From: Parasphingorhabdus halotolerans
GTDB taxonomy: Bacteria > Pseudomonadota > Alphaproteobacteria > Sphingomonadales > Sphingomonadaceae
DNA length: 64,000 nt
Direction: 5' to 3'
Assembly (NCBI RefSeq): GCF_012516475.1
Contig: NZ_CP051217.1
Location: 248,001 to 312,000, forward strand
In this document: in pieces, positions 1 through 8,261 of the stretch
How positions within the stretch are numbered: the first letter of the stretch is position 1
Layout: each line of letters opens with the position of its first letter
Translations under genes and position numbers: made by a program
Notes under the pieces: model-generated
Databases searched by the model: none
Seen by the model: the letters and a program-made list of their open reading frames with translations, nothing else
What the model was told of the DNA's origin: nothing

Positions 1-1688
1 AACATCAGCGTCAATGGCGGTGGAACCTGACCCTGCTGACTTTGTCGGGCCAGTTCAGCACGTGTGCTTTTAACCGGCTGGATCGGCGGCAGGTCTTTGA
101 CCTTGGCATCGGCAATGGCTTTAGCAAGCGATGTACCCCTGCTGACGGCTTTGGAGATTTGATCGGCAACAGTCTTGGCCTTTTTTGAGCCTTGCTCCAA
201 TATGTAATCACGCGCCACAACCTGCTCGATGGATTTCAATGGCGGCGGTGCTGAGGGGGTAATATCCGTAACATCGACAATCGCATATTGCTGTCCGGGA
301 ATTATCTCGACGACCTGTGGTTCAGAATCTGCCTCAAGTGAAAAGGCAATCGGCAAAATACGCTGCATTTCCGGGATGGGTTTGTAGTTTTGATCTTCCG
401 GGTTCTGCCCATTTGCGAGAAGTGCAGGCGTGGACTCAATTTTGAGTCCCTGTTCCTTCGCCACGTCGGCGAGTGAGGATCCCGCCGCAAATTCGTCTTC
501 CATGCCCACGGTCATTTCCGCCAGCGCTTCGTCAATTTTATCCCGGCTCAGTTCAGCAACAATTTCAGTGCGAACCTGATCCAGCGACTTACCTGGCACG
601 GCCTGAACGCCGTTTACCTTGACCACATGCCAGCCAAGAGCGCTTTGCGCGGGTGCGGAAATGTTACCCGATTTGGTAGAAAACGCTGCATTGGCAACCG
701 CCTGCGAACTGGCCTTGATGAAGTCCGCTTTGTTTACACTGCCAATATTAGCCGCTGATAATCCAACAGATTGCGCTGCGGCACCGATTGACACACCGGC
801 TTTAATTTTATCCACCATTGCTTTTGCAGCAGCTTGTGTAGGTAAGATGACCTGTTCCATATTGCGCAATTCGCTCGCCGCGTATTTGGTTTTGTTGAGA
901 TTATAAAAGCCCTCGATTTCCTTCTCGCTTGGCTTCACTTTGTCATTGAAGCGCTCTTTCGAGAAAATCGCATAGCTAATCGTTCGACGTTCGGGGATTG
1001 TATAACGAGCGCTATTTTTTGAATAAAATGCTTTCAACGCGCTGTCAGCAGGTTTGGCCATGTCGACAAAAGCAGCTGATGGAATAATTGCGATTTGACC
1101 CTGGCGGCCTTCCAGCAAAAGCGAAGCATAGGGCACAACGAGATTTTGTGGCACCGCAGCACCATATCCCGCAGCTGGCAACAATTGATCGGCAATCAGA
1201 TTGCGGGTGAAATCATCGCGCAGTTGTTTTTCCTGAAGGCCTTGTTGCTGCAGCGCGCGGCGGAAGTTTTCTTCGTTAAACTGCCCGTCTGCTCCCTGGA
1301 AAGACTGGATGGCTGCGATTTCGGCATCAACCAGTCGTTTGCCTGCGGTTATACCGTATTTTTTTCCAAAATCAGCGATCGCAAAGCTGTTAATCAATCG
1401 ATCCAAAATCCCGTCAAAGCCGCCGCCATTAACGTAGGTTTTAAGATCAAGTCCCGTATTCTCTCGCTGCTCGGCACGGAAAGCGTTATTTACCGATTGG
1501 CTGAGTTCCGCGGTGGTGAGCTTGCTATCGCCTACCTTCGCTGCCGTTCCGGACCCGGTGACACCGCCGAAGGCGCCAGAACCGGAGACATCAGCCGTTG
1601 CAAATGCAATCGCGATGATGCCGACAAAGCCCAATGTCAGAAACAATCCGAGTTTGGATGAAAAAATACGGCGAAAAAAACTAATCAT
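1..1688 (-). CDS. ppiD: SurA/PpiD-type periplasmic peptidylprolyl isomerase (partial, C-terminus beyond window)
   Basis: Membrane-anchored periplasmic folding chaperone with a parvulin-type prolyl isomerase domain. The reading frame starts at an ATG at 1688 and stays open to the window edge (about 562 codons), so the C-terminus lies outside. Seen: a short basic N-terminus (FFRRIFSSK), one transmembrane segment at about residues 11-33, then a SurA_N/PpiD-like helical region, and a parvulin-like stretch whose end carries the typical GWHVVKVNGV motif. The C-terminal part repeats a second, degenerate chaperone-like fold, as PpiD proteins do. It is divergent from tpiA across 156 bp. A ppiD-tpiA divergent pair is a common arrangement in alphaproteobacteria (known from the family, not checked here). 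Family call is confident; the exact symbol less so. Confidence 0.85.
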   Translation of the reverse strand, partial: MISFFRRIFSSKLGLFLTLGFVGIIAIAFATADVSGSGAFGGVTGSGTAAKVGDSKLTTAELSQSVNNAFRAEQRENTGLDLKTYVNGGGFDGILDRLINSFAIADFGKKYGITAGKRLVDAEIAAIQSFQGADGQFNEENFRRALQQQGLQEKQLRDDFTRNLIADQLLPAAGYGAAVPQNLVVPYASLLLEGRQGQIAIIPSAAFVDMAKPADSALKAFYSKNSARYTIPERRTISYAIFSKERFNDKVKPSEKEIEGFYNLNKTKYAASELRNMEQVILPTQAAAKAMVDKIKAGVSIGAAAQSVGLSAANIGSVNKADFIKASSQAVANAAFSTKSGNISAPAQSALGWHVVKVNGVQAVPGKSLDQVRTEIVAELSRDKIDEALAEMTVGMEDEFAAGSSLADVAKEQGLKIESTPALLANGQNPEDQNYKPIPEMQRILPIAFSLEADSEPQVVEIIPGQQYAIVDVTDITPSAPPPLKSIEQVVARDYILEQGSKKAKTVADQISKAVSRGTSLAKAIADAKVKDLPPIQPVKSTRAELARQSQQGQVPPPLTLM

Positions 1689-1844
1689 ATGTAATCTGCA
1701 ACCTGAGGTTAATTGGTGATTTGAAGAATGCTTTAGGCGGCTTGCAGGTGACGTTCAAGCAAAAGGGGCGATGAGCCATTGGCCTGGTCAACTTTATTTG
1801 ATAGCGACGGCGGCAAGATATTTTTTTGAAAGTAAGGGGCAGTC

Positions 1845-2591
1845 ATGACAAATCGCAAGTATATCGTCGGCAACTGGAAAATGAACGGGATGCAGGCACA
1901 GCTTTCCGATATTGCGGCGATTGCCGAAATCGCTGAACAGCATGGTGAAATTGACGTTGCGATATGCCCTCCTGTTACGCTCATCGCCGCCGCCGCAACA
2001 AAATGCCCGCAATTCGCTATAGGTGCTCAGGATTGTCACCAGTCTTCAAGCGGCGCTCATACAGGGTGCGTTTCGGCAGAAATGATACGCGAAGCGGGTG
2101 CGCTGCTGAGCATATTGGGCCACAGTGAACGCCGTGCCGACCAGTATGAAACTGATGCGGATGTGAAAGCCAAAGCGGAAGCTGTAAAAGCCGCCGGACT
2201 AGGTGCCATCATTTGCGTTGGCGAAACTGAGGAAGAACGCGATGATGGGCGCGCAGTGGAGGTCGTTTGCGGGCAACTGGAAGGGTCTTTTCCTGATGAG
2301 GCCGATGCTGACTGGCTTACAATTGCTTATGAGCCTGTTTGGGCCATTGGCACCGGTCGGGTGCCTGAAACCAGCGATGTCAAGGAAATGCACGAGGCGA
2401 TCCGCAATAAAATCGGCAAACTTATGGGCGATGGCGCTGAAAAAGTGCGTATTCTTTATGGCGGGTCGATGAACGGCGGTAATGCGGCAGAATTGCTCTC
2501 GGTTCCTAATGTTGATGGCGGACTGGTTGGCGGTTCTAGCTTAACGGCAGACAAATTTGGCCCGATAATCGATGCGGCCGCGAAGCTTTGA
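1845..2591 (+). CDS. tpiA: triosephosphate isomerase
   Basis: Interconverts dihydroxyacetone phosphate and glyceraldehyde 3-phosphate in cytosolic glycolysis and gluconeogenesis. The 248-residue length is normal for the family. The catalytic set is visible: the Asn/Lys pair in GNWKMNG near the N-terminus, the catalytic His in LGHSERR (about residue 93), the catalytic Glu in AYEPVWAIGTG (about 163), and the phosphate-gripping GG and GGSSLTADKF segments at the C-terminus. The ATG is preceded by AAGGGGCAGTC, a good ribosome site. It is the first gene of a plus-strand run and is divergent from ppiD. Confidence 0.97.
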   Translation: MTNRKYIVGNWKMNGMQAQLSDIAAIAEIAEQHGEIDVAICPPVTLIAAAATKCPQFAIGAQDCHQSSSGAHTGCVSAEMIREAGALLSILGHSERRADQYETDADVKAKAEAVKAAGLGAIICVGETEEERDDGRAVEVVCGQLEGSFPDEADADWLTIAYEPVWAIGTGRVPETSDVKEMHEAIRNKIGKLMGDGAEKVRILYGGSMNGGNAAELLSVPNVDGGLVGGSSLTADKFGPIIDAAAKL

Positions 2592-2627
2592 AGCTGAAGA
2601 CTACGCACAAATTTTAGGGAAATATAA

Positions 2628-2948
2628 ATGGTCAAAATTACTTTCGCGCAGTTGGATGGCGTTGAACAGACTATTGAAAGTAGGATCGGACATTCTGTGA
2701 TGCAGGCCGCGGTTGCAGAGGATGTTCCGGGAATTCTGGCCGAATGCGGCGGGGCTTGCGCTTGCGCTACTTGCCATGTTGTCGTTGACCCTGATTGGGC
2801 AGACTCTCTTTCCACGATGGAAGACGGCGAGAAAATGATGCTGGACGGTGCAAAGCACGTAACGAAATACTCCCGCCTATCCTGCCAGATTATTATTTCC
2901 GAGGAGCTGGACGGACTGAAACTGACAGTGCCTGAAAGCCAAATCTAA
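2628..2948 (+). CDS. adrenodoxin-type [2Fe-2S] ferredoxin
   Basis: Small electron carrier of 106 residues. The four cluster ligands of the adrenodoxin/putidaredoxin class are visible: Cys40, Cys46 and Cys49 (C-x5-C-x2-C in ECGGACACATCH) and Cys86 (RLSCQ). It lies 25 bp upstream of a cytochrome P450 and is almost certainly co-transcribed with it, which suggests it is that enzyme's direct electron donor. No ferredoxin reductase is encoded nearby, so a reductase from elsewhere in the genome must complete the chain. The start follows TTAGGGAAATATAA. The alternative is a housekeeping Isc ferredoxin, but there are no isc genes here. Confidence 0.92.
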   Translation: MVKITFAQLDGVEQTIESRIGHSVMQAAVAEDVPGILAECGGACACATCHVVVDPDWADSLSTMEDGEKMMLDGAKHVTKYSRLSCQIIISEELDGLKLTVPESQI

Positions 2949-2973
2949 ACATATTGTTCAAGGAAACAAAGTC

Positions 2974-4200
2974 ATGACAACTGCCGATATTGGTGCTGAA
3001 ATTGCTACTGAAATCGAGGAATTTGATCCTCTCGGCGAAAAATTCGTCAACAGTCCCTGGACCGAATTCAAACGCATGCGCGAGTCTTGCCGCGCTTACC
3101 GTCATGTGGGGACGCTGATGCCGGTCGTTTCTTTCTTCAGAGACAGTGACCTTCGTGAAATTCGCGCGGATTGGGAAACGTGGTCCAGCGCCAGACTTGC
3201 CGAAAGCAACAAACATGGCTTGCGGGCAGGCGCGCTGATGGTCGGGCAAGATCCGCCCGATCACACCAAATATCGCAATATTATTGCCCCGATGTTCATG
3301 CCGGGCCGGATCGGCGCGTTGCAGCCAGCGATTGATGGCCACGTAAAGAAGTTACTGGATCAAGCAATTGATGCTGGCGAGATCGACTTCATGGAGGATA
3401 TTGGTGGGGCGTTAGCCACCGCGACTATCGGCACAATTTGCGGCATTCCCGAACAGGACTGGCCCCTGATTAGAGAAATTACGGTTATTTTTGCCCGCGA
3501 CTACGGCAAGGCGCCCTTGTACAAGGAGCCCCAGCCAGAAGTAGAAGCGCGACTGAGGGAGGCGGAGGCCAAACTGCTCCCCTTCATTGTCAGCCATATC
3601 CAGAATCTGCGGAAATCCAACACTCCGAGCATATTGCTGGATGTGGCGGATCAGGTAGAAGATAATTTTGCAGTTATGGGCTTATGCGCCCTGATTATTG
3701 GTGCCGGGGTTGACACATCCGCCAATCTGATGGTGAATGGCTTATGGGAGTTGATGCAAAAGCCGGATCAAATGCGATGGCTGCGGAACAATCCGGATAA
3801 AATAAACCAGGCGGTGGAGGAGTGCATCCGTTGCCGCGGGTCGCTCCGCAGGTCGGAGCGCGTTGCTGCCCGTGATCTGGAGTTTGATGGCGTGCAGATT
3901 AATCGCGGCGATACTGTGATGATATGGAACGCTTCGGCAAGCCGTGATCCGGAGGTTGTACCTGATCGGCCCGATGAATTTGATGTTCAACGCGTAGCGA
4001 AACGCCACATGGGATTTGGTGCGGGTATTCATATGTGTATCGGCAATGTGCTTGCGAGGTTGGAAGCTCGGACGCTTTATAGCGAGCTGATCAGGCGAAC
4101 CAGCCGGACCGAGGAAACGCACGGGGCTGATTCGTATGAACATTGGGGAAATGGCGTCACCGATGCCGCCAAGCGGTATTCTGTATCGCTTCACAGTTGA
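2974..4200 (+). CDS. cytochrome P450
   Basis: Soluble bacterial class I P450 of 408 residues, a normal length. Landmarks: the I-helix oxygen-activation motif GAGVDTSAN (about residue 243), the K-helix ExxR within EECIRCR, and the haem-binding loop FGAGIHMCIGN with the thiolate ligand at Cys355. There is no signal peptide or membrane anchor. The start follows CAAGGAAACAAAGTC. It forms a two-gene unit with the [2Fe-2S] ferredoxin upstream. I cannot name the substrate: the sequence is not CYP153-like in its haem loop, and nothing nearby (no terpene, steroid or alkane genes) points to a pathway. The pair interrupts the tpiA-secG order. Confidence 0.95.
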   Translation: MTTADIGAEIATEIEEFDPLGEKFVNSPWTEFKRMRESCRAYRHVGTLMPVVSFFRDSDLREIRADWETWSSARLAESNKHGLRAGALMVGQDPPDHTKYRNIIAPMFMPGRIGALQPAIDGHVKKLLDQAIDAGEIDFMEDIGGALATATIGTICGIPEQDWPLIREITVIFARDYGKAPLYKEPQPEVEARLREAEAKLLPFIVSHIQNLRKSNTPSILLDVADQVEDNFAVMGLCALIIGAGVDTSANLMVNGLWELMQKPDQMRWLRNNPDKINQAVEECIRCRGSLRRSERVAARDLEFDGVQINRGDTVMIWNASASRDPEVVPDRPDEFDVQRVAKRHMGFGAGIHMCIGNVLARLEARTLYSELIRRTSRTEETHGADSYEHWGNGVTDAAKRYSVSLHS

Positions 4201-4272
4201 ATATAGTTCACCCAATCGCTATGTGCGCTGCACAACGGTCTTATGGACCCATCAACCAAGTTCGGAAAAGCC

Positions 4273-4683
4273 ATGTTTTTATTTCTCACCGTCGTTCAGG
4301 CCATCGTTGCCGCCATGCTTGTTGGCGTCATATTGATGCAGAAATCCGAAGGCGGCGGTTTGGGTGTCGGTGGTTCGCCTTCCGGCATGATGTCTGCGCG
4401 CGGTGCCGCTGATTTGCTAACCCGAACAACAACTGTACTCGCGGTATTGTTTGTATCATTGTCGGTTGCTCTGGCCGTTTTGGCCGCCGCCGAAGGTAAG
4501 CCCGACACGATTGATCAGACTTTGCAGCGTGATACGAGCGCTCCCATTGTTGCCCCTGCTGATCCAGCCGATGCAGTTCCGCTTGCTGGTGATGATCCCT
4601 TGGCCGCTGCGGCCGCTGCTGCTGCAGACGGTGAGGGCGACGACGCCCCAGCAACCAATGGTGCGGTTCCACTCGATCAGTAA
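4273..4683 (+). CDS. secG: preprotein translocase subunit SecG
   Basis: Small inner-membrane subunit of the SecYEG translocon. Two transmembrane helices are visible (about residues 1-20 and 50-72), separated by the SecG signature loop QKSEGGGLGVGGS, which continues through MMSARGAADLLTR. I chose the ATG at 4273 because GGAAAAG stands just upstream and the protein then begins MFLFLTVVQ, as SecG proteins do; an in-frame ATG at 4243 would add ten unsupported residues. The C-terminus is an Ala/Asp/Pro-rich, acidic, low-complexity tail, a common feature of alphaproteobacterial SecG. It lies upstream of pyrG and after the P450. Confidence 0.93.
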   Translation: MFLFLTVVQAIVAAMLVGVILMQKSEGGGLGVGGSPSGMMSARGAADLLTRTTTVLAVLFVSLSVALAVLAAAEGKPDTIDQTLQRDTSAPIVAPADPADAVPLAGDDPLAAAAAAAADGEGDDAPATNGAVPLDQ

Positions 4684-4778
4684 TCGGCACCAAATGAAAC
4701 TTATCAACAGATAAATTTCACTTTTCCGGAGTCGCGGGATTGCCAATCGGGCCTAGTTACCGTTAGGCCTTTTCTCCC

Positions 4779-6410
4779 ATGGCGCGATATATTTTTATTA
4801 CCGGCGGTGTGGTCTCATCACTTGGCAAAGGTCTTATGGCAGCGAGCCTCGGCGCTCTCTTGCAAGCTCGCGGATATTCAGTGCGAATCCGCAAATTGGA
4901 CCCCTATCTCAACGTCGATCCCGGCACGATGTCGCCTTATCAGCATGGTGAAGTTTATGTGACTGACGATGGCGCGGAGACTGATCTTGACCTTGGTCAT
5001 TATGAGCGGTTTACCGGCGTTCCTTCGTTACAATCGGATAATGTGACCTCGGGACGAATCTATCAGTCAATTATCACCAAAGAGCGCCGCGGTGATTATC
5101 TTGGTGCCACGGTGCAGGTTATTCCGCACGTCACCGACGCCATACAGGAATTTGCAGAAGACAAGCTCGACGGCATTGATTTTGTTCTGTGCGAAATTGG
5201 TGGCACGGTTGGTGATATCGAAAGCCTGCCGTTTATTGAAGCTCTGCGGCAACTGCGCAACAAAGTAGGCAGGGCAAATGCGATATCGGTACACGTAACC
5301 CTGGTTCCCTATATCGCCGCTGCAGGAGAACTGAAAACCAAGCCGACCCAACACAGCGTGCGGGAATTAACATCCTTGGGCATTCAACCGGATATTCTGC
5401 TTTGTCGCTGCGAGCATCCGTTGCCCGACGGCGAACGTGCCAAGATCGCACAATTCTGTAATGTTCGGAAAGAAGCAGTGATTCCAGCGCTGGATGCCAG
5501 CAGCATATATAACGTGCCGCTCCAATATCATGAAGAAGGTCTCGACCGGGAAGTCTTGAACGCCTTTGGTATTATCAATGCGCCCGACCCTGATCTGACC
5601 CGCTGGATTGACGTGATGGAACGCATCGAAAATCCTGAGGGTGAAGTCATCGTGGGCGTGGTCGGCAAATATGTCGGTCTGCAAGATGCCTATAAGTCAC
5701 TTCAAGAAGCCCTATTCCACGGAGGTTTGGCGAATCGGGTTAAAGTTCAGGTGCGCTGGCTCGATGCTGAATTGTTTGAAGACAATAGCGACCTAGCGGC
5801 GAAACTGGAACCGCTTCACGCTATACTGGTGCCAGGCGGATTTGGTGAGCGCGGTAGCGAAGGCAAAATTGGCTCCGTAAAATTTGCCAGAGAAAATAAT
5901 ATTCCTTTCTTCGGCATTTGTCTCGGGATGCAAATGGCCTGCATCGAAGCCGCGCGCAATTTGGCAGGCATTGATACGGCTTCTACAACCGAATTTGGTG
6001 AAACAGATGAACCGATTGTCGGTTTGATTACCGAATGGATGACAGAAGAAGGCCTTCAAAAGCGGGAAGCTGGTGGTGACATGGGCGGCACGATGCGACT
6101 CGGCGCGTATGATGCCGTGCTGCAACAAGGCTCAAAAGTCAGTGAGATATATGGCGAACGTGAGATCAGCGAGCGCCATCGCCATCGTTATGAAGTGAAT
6201 AAAGGGTATGTCGAAAGGCTTGAAAAAACAGGCCTTATTTTCTCTGGCATGTCCCCTGATGGCGAACTACCGGAAATTGTTGAACGCCCCGACCATAGTT
6301 GGTTCGTGGGTGTTCAATATCATCCCGAGCTCAAGAGCAAGCCATTCGATCCGCATCCGCTTTTTGCTTCATTTATCGAAGCCGCTGTCAAACAAAGTCG
6401 CCTAGTCTAG
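4779..6410 (+). CDS. pyrG: CTP synthase
   Basis: Converts UTP to CTP using glutamine-derived ammonia, in the cytosol. 543 residues, the usual length. The N-terminal amidoligase domain starts with the P-loop-like [13 protein letters not shown] and continues with [20 protein letters not shown]. The C-terminal class I glutaminase domain has its nucleophile at Cys381 in [10 protein letters not shown], the oxyanion glycines in PGGFGERG, and the catalytic His/Glu in VQYHPE. It follows secG by 95 bp, a conserved neighbour in many alphaproteobacteria. Confidence 0.98.
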   Translation: MARYIFITGGVVSSLGKGLMAASLGALLQARGYSVRIRKLDPYLNVDPGTMSPYQHGEVYVTDDGAETDLDLGHYERFTGVPSLQSDNVTSGRIYQSIITKERRGDYLGATVQVIPHVTDAIQEFAEDKLDGIDFVLCEIGGTVGDIESLPFIEALRQLRNKVGRANAISVHVTLVPYIAAAGELKTKPTQHSVRELTSLGIQPDILLCRCEHPLPDGERAKIAQFCNVRKEAVIPALDASSIYNVPLQYHEEGLDREVLNAFGIINAPDPDLTRWIDVMERIENPEGEVIVGVVGKYVGLQDAYKSLQEALFHGGLANRVKVQVRWLDAELFEDNSDLAAKLEPLHAILVPGGFGERGSEGKIGSVKFARENNIPFFGICLGMQMACIEAARNLAGIDTASTTEFGETDEPIVGLITEWMTEEGLQKREAGGDMGGTMRLGAYDAVLQQGSKVSEIYGEREISERHRHRYEVNKGYVERLEKTGLIFSGMSPDGELPEIVERPDHSWFVGVQYHPELKSKPFDPHPLFASFIEAAVKQSRLV

Positions 6411-6487
6411 CTTGGCACCTATTATTTTTGGCATGTCTATGGCTAATTTTACGCGGATGTCCATTTTGTCCAATCAATTTTACATTT

Positions 6488-6503
6488 TGTGACTATTGTC
6501 ACA
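6488..6503. promoter_or_regulatory. CRP-type operator (TGTGA-N6-TCACA)
   Basis: The 16 bases TGTGACTATTGTCACA form a perfect inverted repeat of the CRP consensus half-sites TGTGA and TCACA at the canonical 6-base spacing. It lies 65 bp upstream of a Crp/Fnr-family gene whose recognition helix carries the CRP-type Arg-Glu-x3-Arg residues, so autoregulation is the natural inference. It is also 77 bp downstream of the pyrG stop, so the site is truly intergenic. Confidence 0.75.
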
Positions 6504-6568
6504 TTCAAGCAGTAAATATTGGTTATCAGTAATTTACGAAAACAGTTAACCGGGTTGGAGCATGAGAA

Positions 6569-7255
6569 GTGAGAGCCGAGGAACTTGGGAGCATATTAGC
6601 TGAGCATAGCTTGTTCGCTGATTGTGACGAGGCAGAACTGGCGGATTTGATTTTGCGTGGGCACTTTACGCAATATAAAAAGGGAGAAGATTTAATCGTG
6701 CAGGGCGATCCAGGGAGCTCGTTACTGATATTATTATCGGGCAATGCGCGAACCAGCATGATCGCCAGCAATGGGCACGAAATTGTTCTGGATTATGCAG
6801 AGCCTGGCCAGGTTTTAGGCGAGATTGCATTGCTCGATGGTGGAGAAAGAACCGCCAGCGTCACTGCAATTGAACCAACGACAGCACTGTCGATCACACG
6901 CGATGCTTTTGTAGAGATTTTACACAAGCATAAAAATATGGCATTACGACTCCTCAAGGTCATGGCTAATCGCATAAGGACGGCGAATACAATGATCGAA
7001 GGAGACAGGGCTTATACTTCTGGTCCGAGACTCGCACGATATCTTTTGAGGTTATCAGTCGTCGGTGCAGAAGAGGGGCTTCTGAAATTGGATTTAAGTC
7101 AAAGCGAACTCGGCAACTTTGCCGGCATGTCGCGGGAACATATTAATAGGCAGCTTTCGACCTGGTCAGAACTTGACATTGTATCGGTTGAAAGCGGGAA
7201 AGTGCGGATATTAAACCACGCTACACTTTCCAATATTGCCAACGCAGATTCTTGA
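6569..7255 (+). CDS. Crp/Fnr-family transcriptional regulator
   Basis: Cytosolic DNA-binding regulator of 228 residues, with an N-terminal cyclic-nucleotide-binding beta-roll (about 15-130; the GEIALLDGGERTASVTA segment matches the cAMP phosphate-binding cassette pattern G-E-[IL]-[AG]-L with R-T/S), a dimerisation helix, and a C-terminal winged helix (about 165-220). The recognition helix reads SREHINRQL, matching E. coli CRP at its three DNA-contacting positions Arg180, Glu181 and Arg185. There is no Fnr-type N-terminal Cys cluster. The start is GTG at 6569; an ATG at 6562 is out of frame. A perfect CRP operator lies 65 bp upstream, and a terminator follows. Confidence 0.9.
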   Translation: MRAEELGSILAEHSLFADCDEAELADLILRGHFTQYKKGEDLIVQGDPGSSLLILLSGNARTSMIASNGHEIVLDYAEPGQVLGEIALLDGGERTASVTAIEPTTALSITRDAFVEILHKHKNMALRLLKVMANRIRTANTMIEGDRAYTSGPRLARYLLRLSVVGAEEGLLKLDLSQSELGNFAGMSREHINRQLSTWSELDIVSVESGKVRILNHATLSNIANADS

Positions 7256-7316
7256 TTGAAATTGGCCATTTGCGACCCGGGCTAATTTCGTCAAGAGTGA
7301 CACCAAGCGGGTGTCA

Positions 7317-7355
7317 GGGGCAGTCGGATCCTCATCCGGCTGCCCCATTTTATTT
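7317..7355 (+). terminator. Rho-independent terminator after the Crp/Fnr gene
   Basis: GGGGCAG and CTGCCCC arms continue inward through CGGAT/ATCCG to form a long GC-rich stem with a 4-base loop, followed directly by ATTTTATTT on the plus strand. It starts about 60 bp after the regulator's stop codon. A smaller GACACC/GGTGTC hairpin sits just before it (7299-7315). Confidence 0.85.
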
Positions 7356-7363
7356 CAGGCAAC

Positions 7364-7397
7364 GATAATAAAAAAGCAGCCAGATTGCTCTGGCTGC
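7364..7397 (-). terminator. Rho-independent terminator after the hsp20 gene
   Basis: Read on the minus strand, an 8-bp perfect stem (GCAGCCAG and CTGGCTGC, 7376-7383 and 7390-7397) with a 6-base loop is followed by six T residues and TATT. It starts 26 bp after the hsp20 stop. With the plus-strand terminator at 7317-7355 it separates two convergent genes. Confidence 0.87.
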
Positions 7398-7423
7398 TCT
7401 TGGTTTTCTCTGAATTGAACAGC

Positions 7424-7903
7424 TTATGCTGCTTTATCTTCGTTCTTTTTGCGCTTGTCCGCGATCTTGGTAACATTGGTATTTTTGTTGATGGCAATGG
7501 TTTGCGGTTTCATCGCATCAGGAATTTCACGGACCAAATCAATCACGAGCAATCCATCGGCCAGTGCAGCATCCTCAACGCGCACAAAATCGGCTAACTC
7601 GAAACGTCTTTCGAAATTTCGGTTTGCGATTCCCATGTGGAGGAATTCCGCGCCATCTGCGTTCATGGGTTCCTTGTTCCCGGCAACCAGCAACAGGTTC
7701 TGCTGGGCAGTAATTTCTATTTCGTGGTCCTTGAAACCGGCGACGGCCAGCGTAATCCGGTAATTATCTTCACCACTGCGTTCAATGTTGAACGGGGGAT
7801 AATTTTCCGATTGCTGCGCGCGCGCATTATTTTCAAGCAGATCAAAAAGCCGGTCAAAACCAACGGTAGAGCGGCGATAGGGGGTAAAATCAAAACGGTT
7901 CAT
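7424..7903 (-). CDS. small heat-shock protein, Hsp20/IbpA family
   Basis: ATP-independent holdase chaperone of 159 residues. The N-terminus MNRFDFTPYRRSTVGFDRLFDLL is typical of class A alphaproteobacterial Hsp20 proteins. An alpha-crystallin domain follows (about 35-130), with the NYRITLAVAGF beta-strand and the A-x-L-x-x-G-L motif (DAALADGLLVI), and the conserved I-x-I-type tail appears as TIAIN. The ATG at 7903 is chosen because AGGAT lies 7 bases upstream; an upstream in-frame ATG at 7996 would read through the leader. The leader looks like a ROSE RNA thermometer, and a heat-shock-type promoter lies before it, so heat induction at both levels is expected. Confidence 0.95.
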   Translation of the reverse strand: MNRFDFTPYRRSTVGFDRLFDLLENNARAQQSENYPPFNIERSGEDNYRITLAVAGFKDHEIEITAQQNLLLVAGNKEPMNADGAEFLHMGIANRNFERRFELADFVRVEDAALADGLLVIDLVREIPDAMKPQTIAINKNTNVTKIADKRKKNEDKAA

Positions 7904-7997
7904 ATTTCTATCCTCATATTGAGCAATTAAAATTGTGGACCCGCGACAAGCGGCATCCTTCTCATTTGTGTTTGCGAAACCCATAAGGCATTTCACC
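7904..7997 (-). ncRNA. ROSE-like RNA thermometer in the hsp20 leader
   Basis: In the minus-strand leader just before the hsp20 start, the sequence TTGCT (7926-7922) can pair with the Shine-Dalgarno AGGA (7914-7911): U-A, G opposite G, C-G and U-A, closed by CTCA/TGAG over a 3-base loop. That is the diagnostic ROSE 3' hairpin (U[U/C]GCU against AGGA with the G-G pair). Two further hairpins are possible upstream in the leader, one of them with CCGC/GCGG arms. A length of about 94 nt fits known ROSE elements. This is a manual fold; no covariance model was run. Confidence 0.75.
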
Positions 7998-8003
7998 CAT
8001 TAG

Positions 8004-8031
8004 AGATATTGCGTGTTGGCTGAAATTCAAG
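8004..8031 (-). promoter_or_regulatory. RpoH (sigma-32)-type promoter for hsp20
   Basis: On the minus strand, CTTG (8031-8028) is followed after exactly 17 bases by AATATCT (8010-8004). The alphaproteobacterial RpoH consensus is CTTG-N17-CYTATNT, and this site keeps all of the -35 and the TAT-x-T of the -10. Transcription would start near 7997, giving the leader that holds the thermometer. Confidence 0.65.
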
Positions 8032-8083
8032 AGATAGAAAATTGAGATATTTCAAAGGGTTGAATAAAAATATCAACAGCAAC

Positions 8084-8116
8084 AAAAACGCCCGAAGCCA
8101 TTTCTGACTTCGGGCG
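8084..8116 (-). terminator. Rho-independent terminator capping a short minus-strand transcript
   Basis: A 9-bp perfect stem (CGCCCGAAG at 8089-8097, CTTCGGGCG at 8108-8116) with a 10-base loop is followed on the minus strand by TTTTT (8088-8084). It points away from lolC and lies upstream of the hsp20 promoter, so it terminates neither annotated neighbour. It sits 13 bp after a 27-codon minus-strand ORF. Confidence 0.75.
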
Positions 8117-8129
8117 ATAATGGCGACGA

Positions 8130-8213
8130 TTAAATCGACCCCTGTTTTTCTTGCCTATTCAACACCTCTTGTCCCCCAACATTCGGCGGAACCAGCAAGA
8201 ATCCCTGAACCAT
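8130..8213 (-). CDS. candidate 27-residue small protein or sRNA-encoded ORF
   Basis: ATG-initiated ORF of 27 codons on the minus strand, beginning MVQGFLLVPPNVGG and ending QEKQGSI, with AAGGTC just before the ATG and a strong intrinsic terminator 13 bp after the stop. It lies in the 507-bp interval between hsp20 and lolC, which holds no other gene. I do not recognise the peptide. The terminator argues that something is transcribed here; whether the product is the peptide, a leader or a small RNA cannot be told from sequence. A 20-bp palindrome lies about 50 bp upstream of its start. Confidence 0.35.
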   Translation of the reverse strand: MVQGFLLVPPNVGGQEVLNRQEKQGSI

Positions 8214-8261
8214 GACCTTGAACGGTTATTGATTCTGTAACTCTCTCTGATCGACCGTCAC

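Noticed and set aside
1095..1661. A 188-codon plus-strand ORF
   Set aside because: It is antisense to ppiD, which has a clear signal anchor and parvulin motifs; the plus-strand product has no recognisable features.
7904..7996. A longer hsp20 starting at ATG 7996
   Set aside because: The added 31 residues come from the thermometer leader; the ATG at 7903 has the ribosome site and gives the standard Hsp20 N-terminus.
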